A stretch of 64,000 nt of DNA from Persicaria tinctoria. Its lineage: Eukaryota > Streptophyta > Magnoliopsida > Caryophyllales > Polygonaceae. Where the stretch lies: contig JBANSL010000001.1 in the NCBI GenBank assembly GCA_037127255.1, forward strand, positions 39,795,001-39,859,000, read 5' to 3'. The first letter of the stretch is position 1, and every line of letters starts with the position of its first letter. The position numbers and the translations under genes are program-made. Shown piece by piece: positions 63,378 through 64,000 of this stretch. The notes below the pieces were generated by a model. It did no database searches and was not told the DNA's origin. It saw only the letters and a program-made list of their open reading frames with translations.

Positions 63378-64000
63378 AAAGACACGTGATAGTTAAATTT
63401 ATTCTCCTTGGAGGCTTACTTGCACTTCCCCGTGTTCAAAAGACATGTGATTGCTAAATTTATTCTCCTTGGAGGCTTAGTGCATGCGCATCCATGCTTA
63501 AATTGCATGCGATTACTAAATTTATTCTCCTTCGAGGCTTACATGCACATCCTCGTGTTCGAAAGACACGTGATTGCTAAATTTATTCTCCTTAGAGGCT
63601 TATTGCATGCGCATCTGTGCTTAAAGCACACGCGATCACTAAATTTATGCTCCTTGAGGCTTACTTGCACATCCCCGTGTTCGAAAGACACGTGATTACT
63701 AATTATATTCTCCTTGGAGGATTATTTGCACATCCCCGTGTTCGATAGACGGATGCATAAATTTATTCCCCTCGGAGGTGTACTGCATGCGCATCCGTGC
63801 TTACAGCGCACGTGATCGCATAATTTGTTCTCCTTGGTGGCTTACTTGCACATCCCTGTGTTCGGAAGACAGGTGATTGCTAAATTTATTCTACTTTGAG
63901 GCTTATTTGCACATCCTCGTGTTCGAATGACACGTGATTGATAAATTTATTCTCCTTGGAGGCATACTTACACATCCCCGTGTTCAAAAGACACGTGATT
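63378..64000 (+). repeat. 977 bp tandem duplication, copy 2 (cut by window end)
   Basis: Same rare markers (GATAGACGGATGCATAAATT and CTTACAGCGCACG) with a few substitutions. The array plainly continues beyond the window. Confidence 0.8.

Larger units (their letters stand above)
1..64000 (+). repeat. Tandem satellite array, 61/62 bp monomers, whole window
   Basis: Every stretch reads as head-to-tail copies of a 61 bp (A) or 62 bp (B) unit. Nearly every unit contains TAAATTTATTCTCC or a one- to three-base variant, followed by GGAGGCTTAC. All copies have the same orientation; I saw no inverted segment and no foreign insertion. Division gives about 1,040 monomers. A units outnumber B units about two to one where I counted (21 A and 10 B in one 31-monomer unit). 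Monomers are grouped into higher-order repeats of different lengths along the window. Such arrays are typical of eukaryotic centromeric, pericentromeric or subtelomeric heterochromatin; which of these applies, and which species, cannot be read here. No stretch over 300 bases lies outside the repeat. Confidence 0.98.

Noticed and set aside
1..64000. More than a hundred open frames of 60-157 codons, mostly on the plus strand, as a gene family
   Set aside because: They are the same 61/62 bp repeat read in shifting frames. They stop at each A-A junction, have no common start context and change frame with monomer order. No coding call is justified.
1..64000. CRISPR array (short regular repeats)
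   Set aside because: There are no unique spacers: the intervening sequence is itself repeat, with no cas genes and no leader.
1..64000. CENP-B box
   Set aside because: I looked for the TTCG....A..CGGG pattern; TTCGAAAGACACG does not fit it beyond TTCG.
1..64000. Telomeric repeats, microsatellites, retroelement or DNA-transposon insertions
   Set aside because: I read through for simple-repeat runs, long terminal repeats and non-satellite islands and saw none; every line continues the monomer.

Overview
The whole 64 kb window is one uninterrupted, head-to-tail satellite DNA array. I find no credible gene, RNA gene, transposon, CRISPR array or unique-sequence island. The basic unit is about 61 bp and comes in two related forms. 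Form A (61 bp) has a right half built around TTCGAAAGACACGTGA. Form B (62 bp) has a right half built around GCATGCGCATCC and CTTAAAGCGCACGCGA. Both share a left half: TAAATTTATTCTCC, then TTGGAGGCTTAC. By division there are roughly 1,040 monomers, all in the same orientation. An array of this kind points to eukaryotic constitutive heterochromatin (centromeric, pericentromeric, subtelomeric or B-chromosome). Nothing in the window identifies the species, and I do not recognise the monomer as a named satellite.

The array is hierarchical, with monomers organised into higher-order repeats (HORs) that change along the window. Region 1-13,860 is a diverged mosaic with periods near 4.4-4.7 kb and 1.8-2.3 kb. 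At 13,861-16,072 there is an apparently identical 1,106 bp tandem duplication. Region 16,073-32,278 is again a mosaic, with repeat offsets of about 3,062, 1,596, 2,334 and 2,023 bp. From 32,279 to about 46,764 the array is strongly homogenised: a 2,334 bp unit, then a 2,088 bp unit (34 monomers), then four near-identical copies of a 1,902 bp unit (31 monomers: 21 A + 10 B). From about 46,765 to 64,000 a third domain uses shortened monomers and longer units (about 3,120 and 3,370 bp) and ends in a fresh 977 bp duplication cut by the window edge.

No genes act together here. Many open frames exist, but they are an arithmetic by-product: A+B is 123 bp, exactly 41 codons, so any A-B-A-B run stays open, while an A-A junction shifts the frame into a TAA. 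The more interesting signals are structural. Both monomer types carry a 5-bp-stem, 7-nt-loop dyad at the same place, with different but mutually complementary stem bases. Form A carries a palindromic CACGTG box that decays as expected for CpG deamination. The minus strand carries an AATAAA hexamer in nearly every monomer. Recent duplication breakpoints fall in the conserved core shared by A and B.
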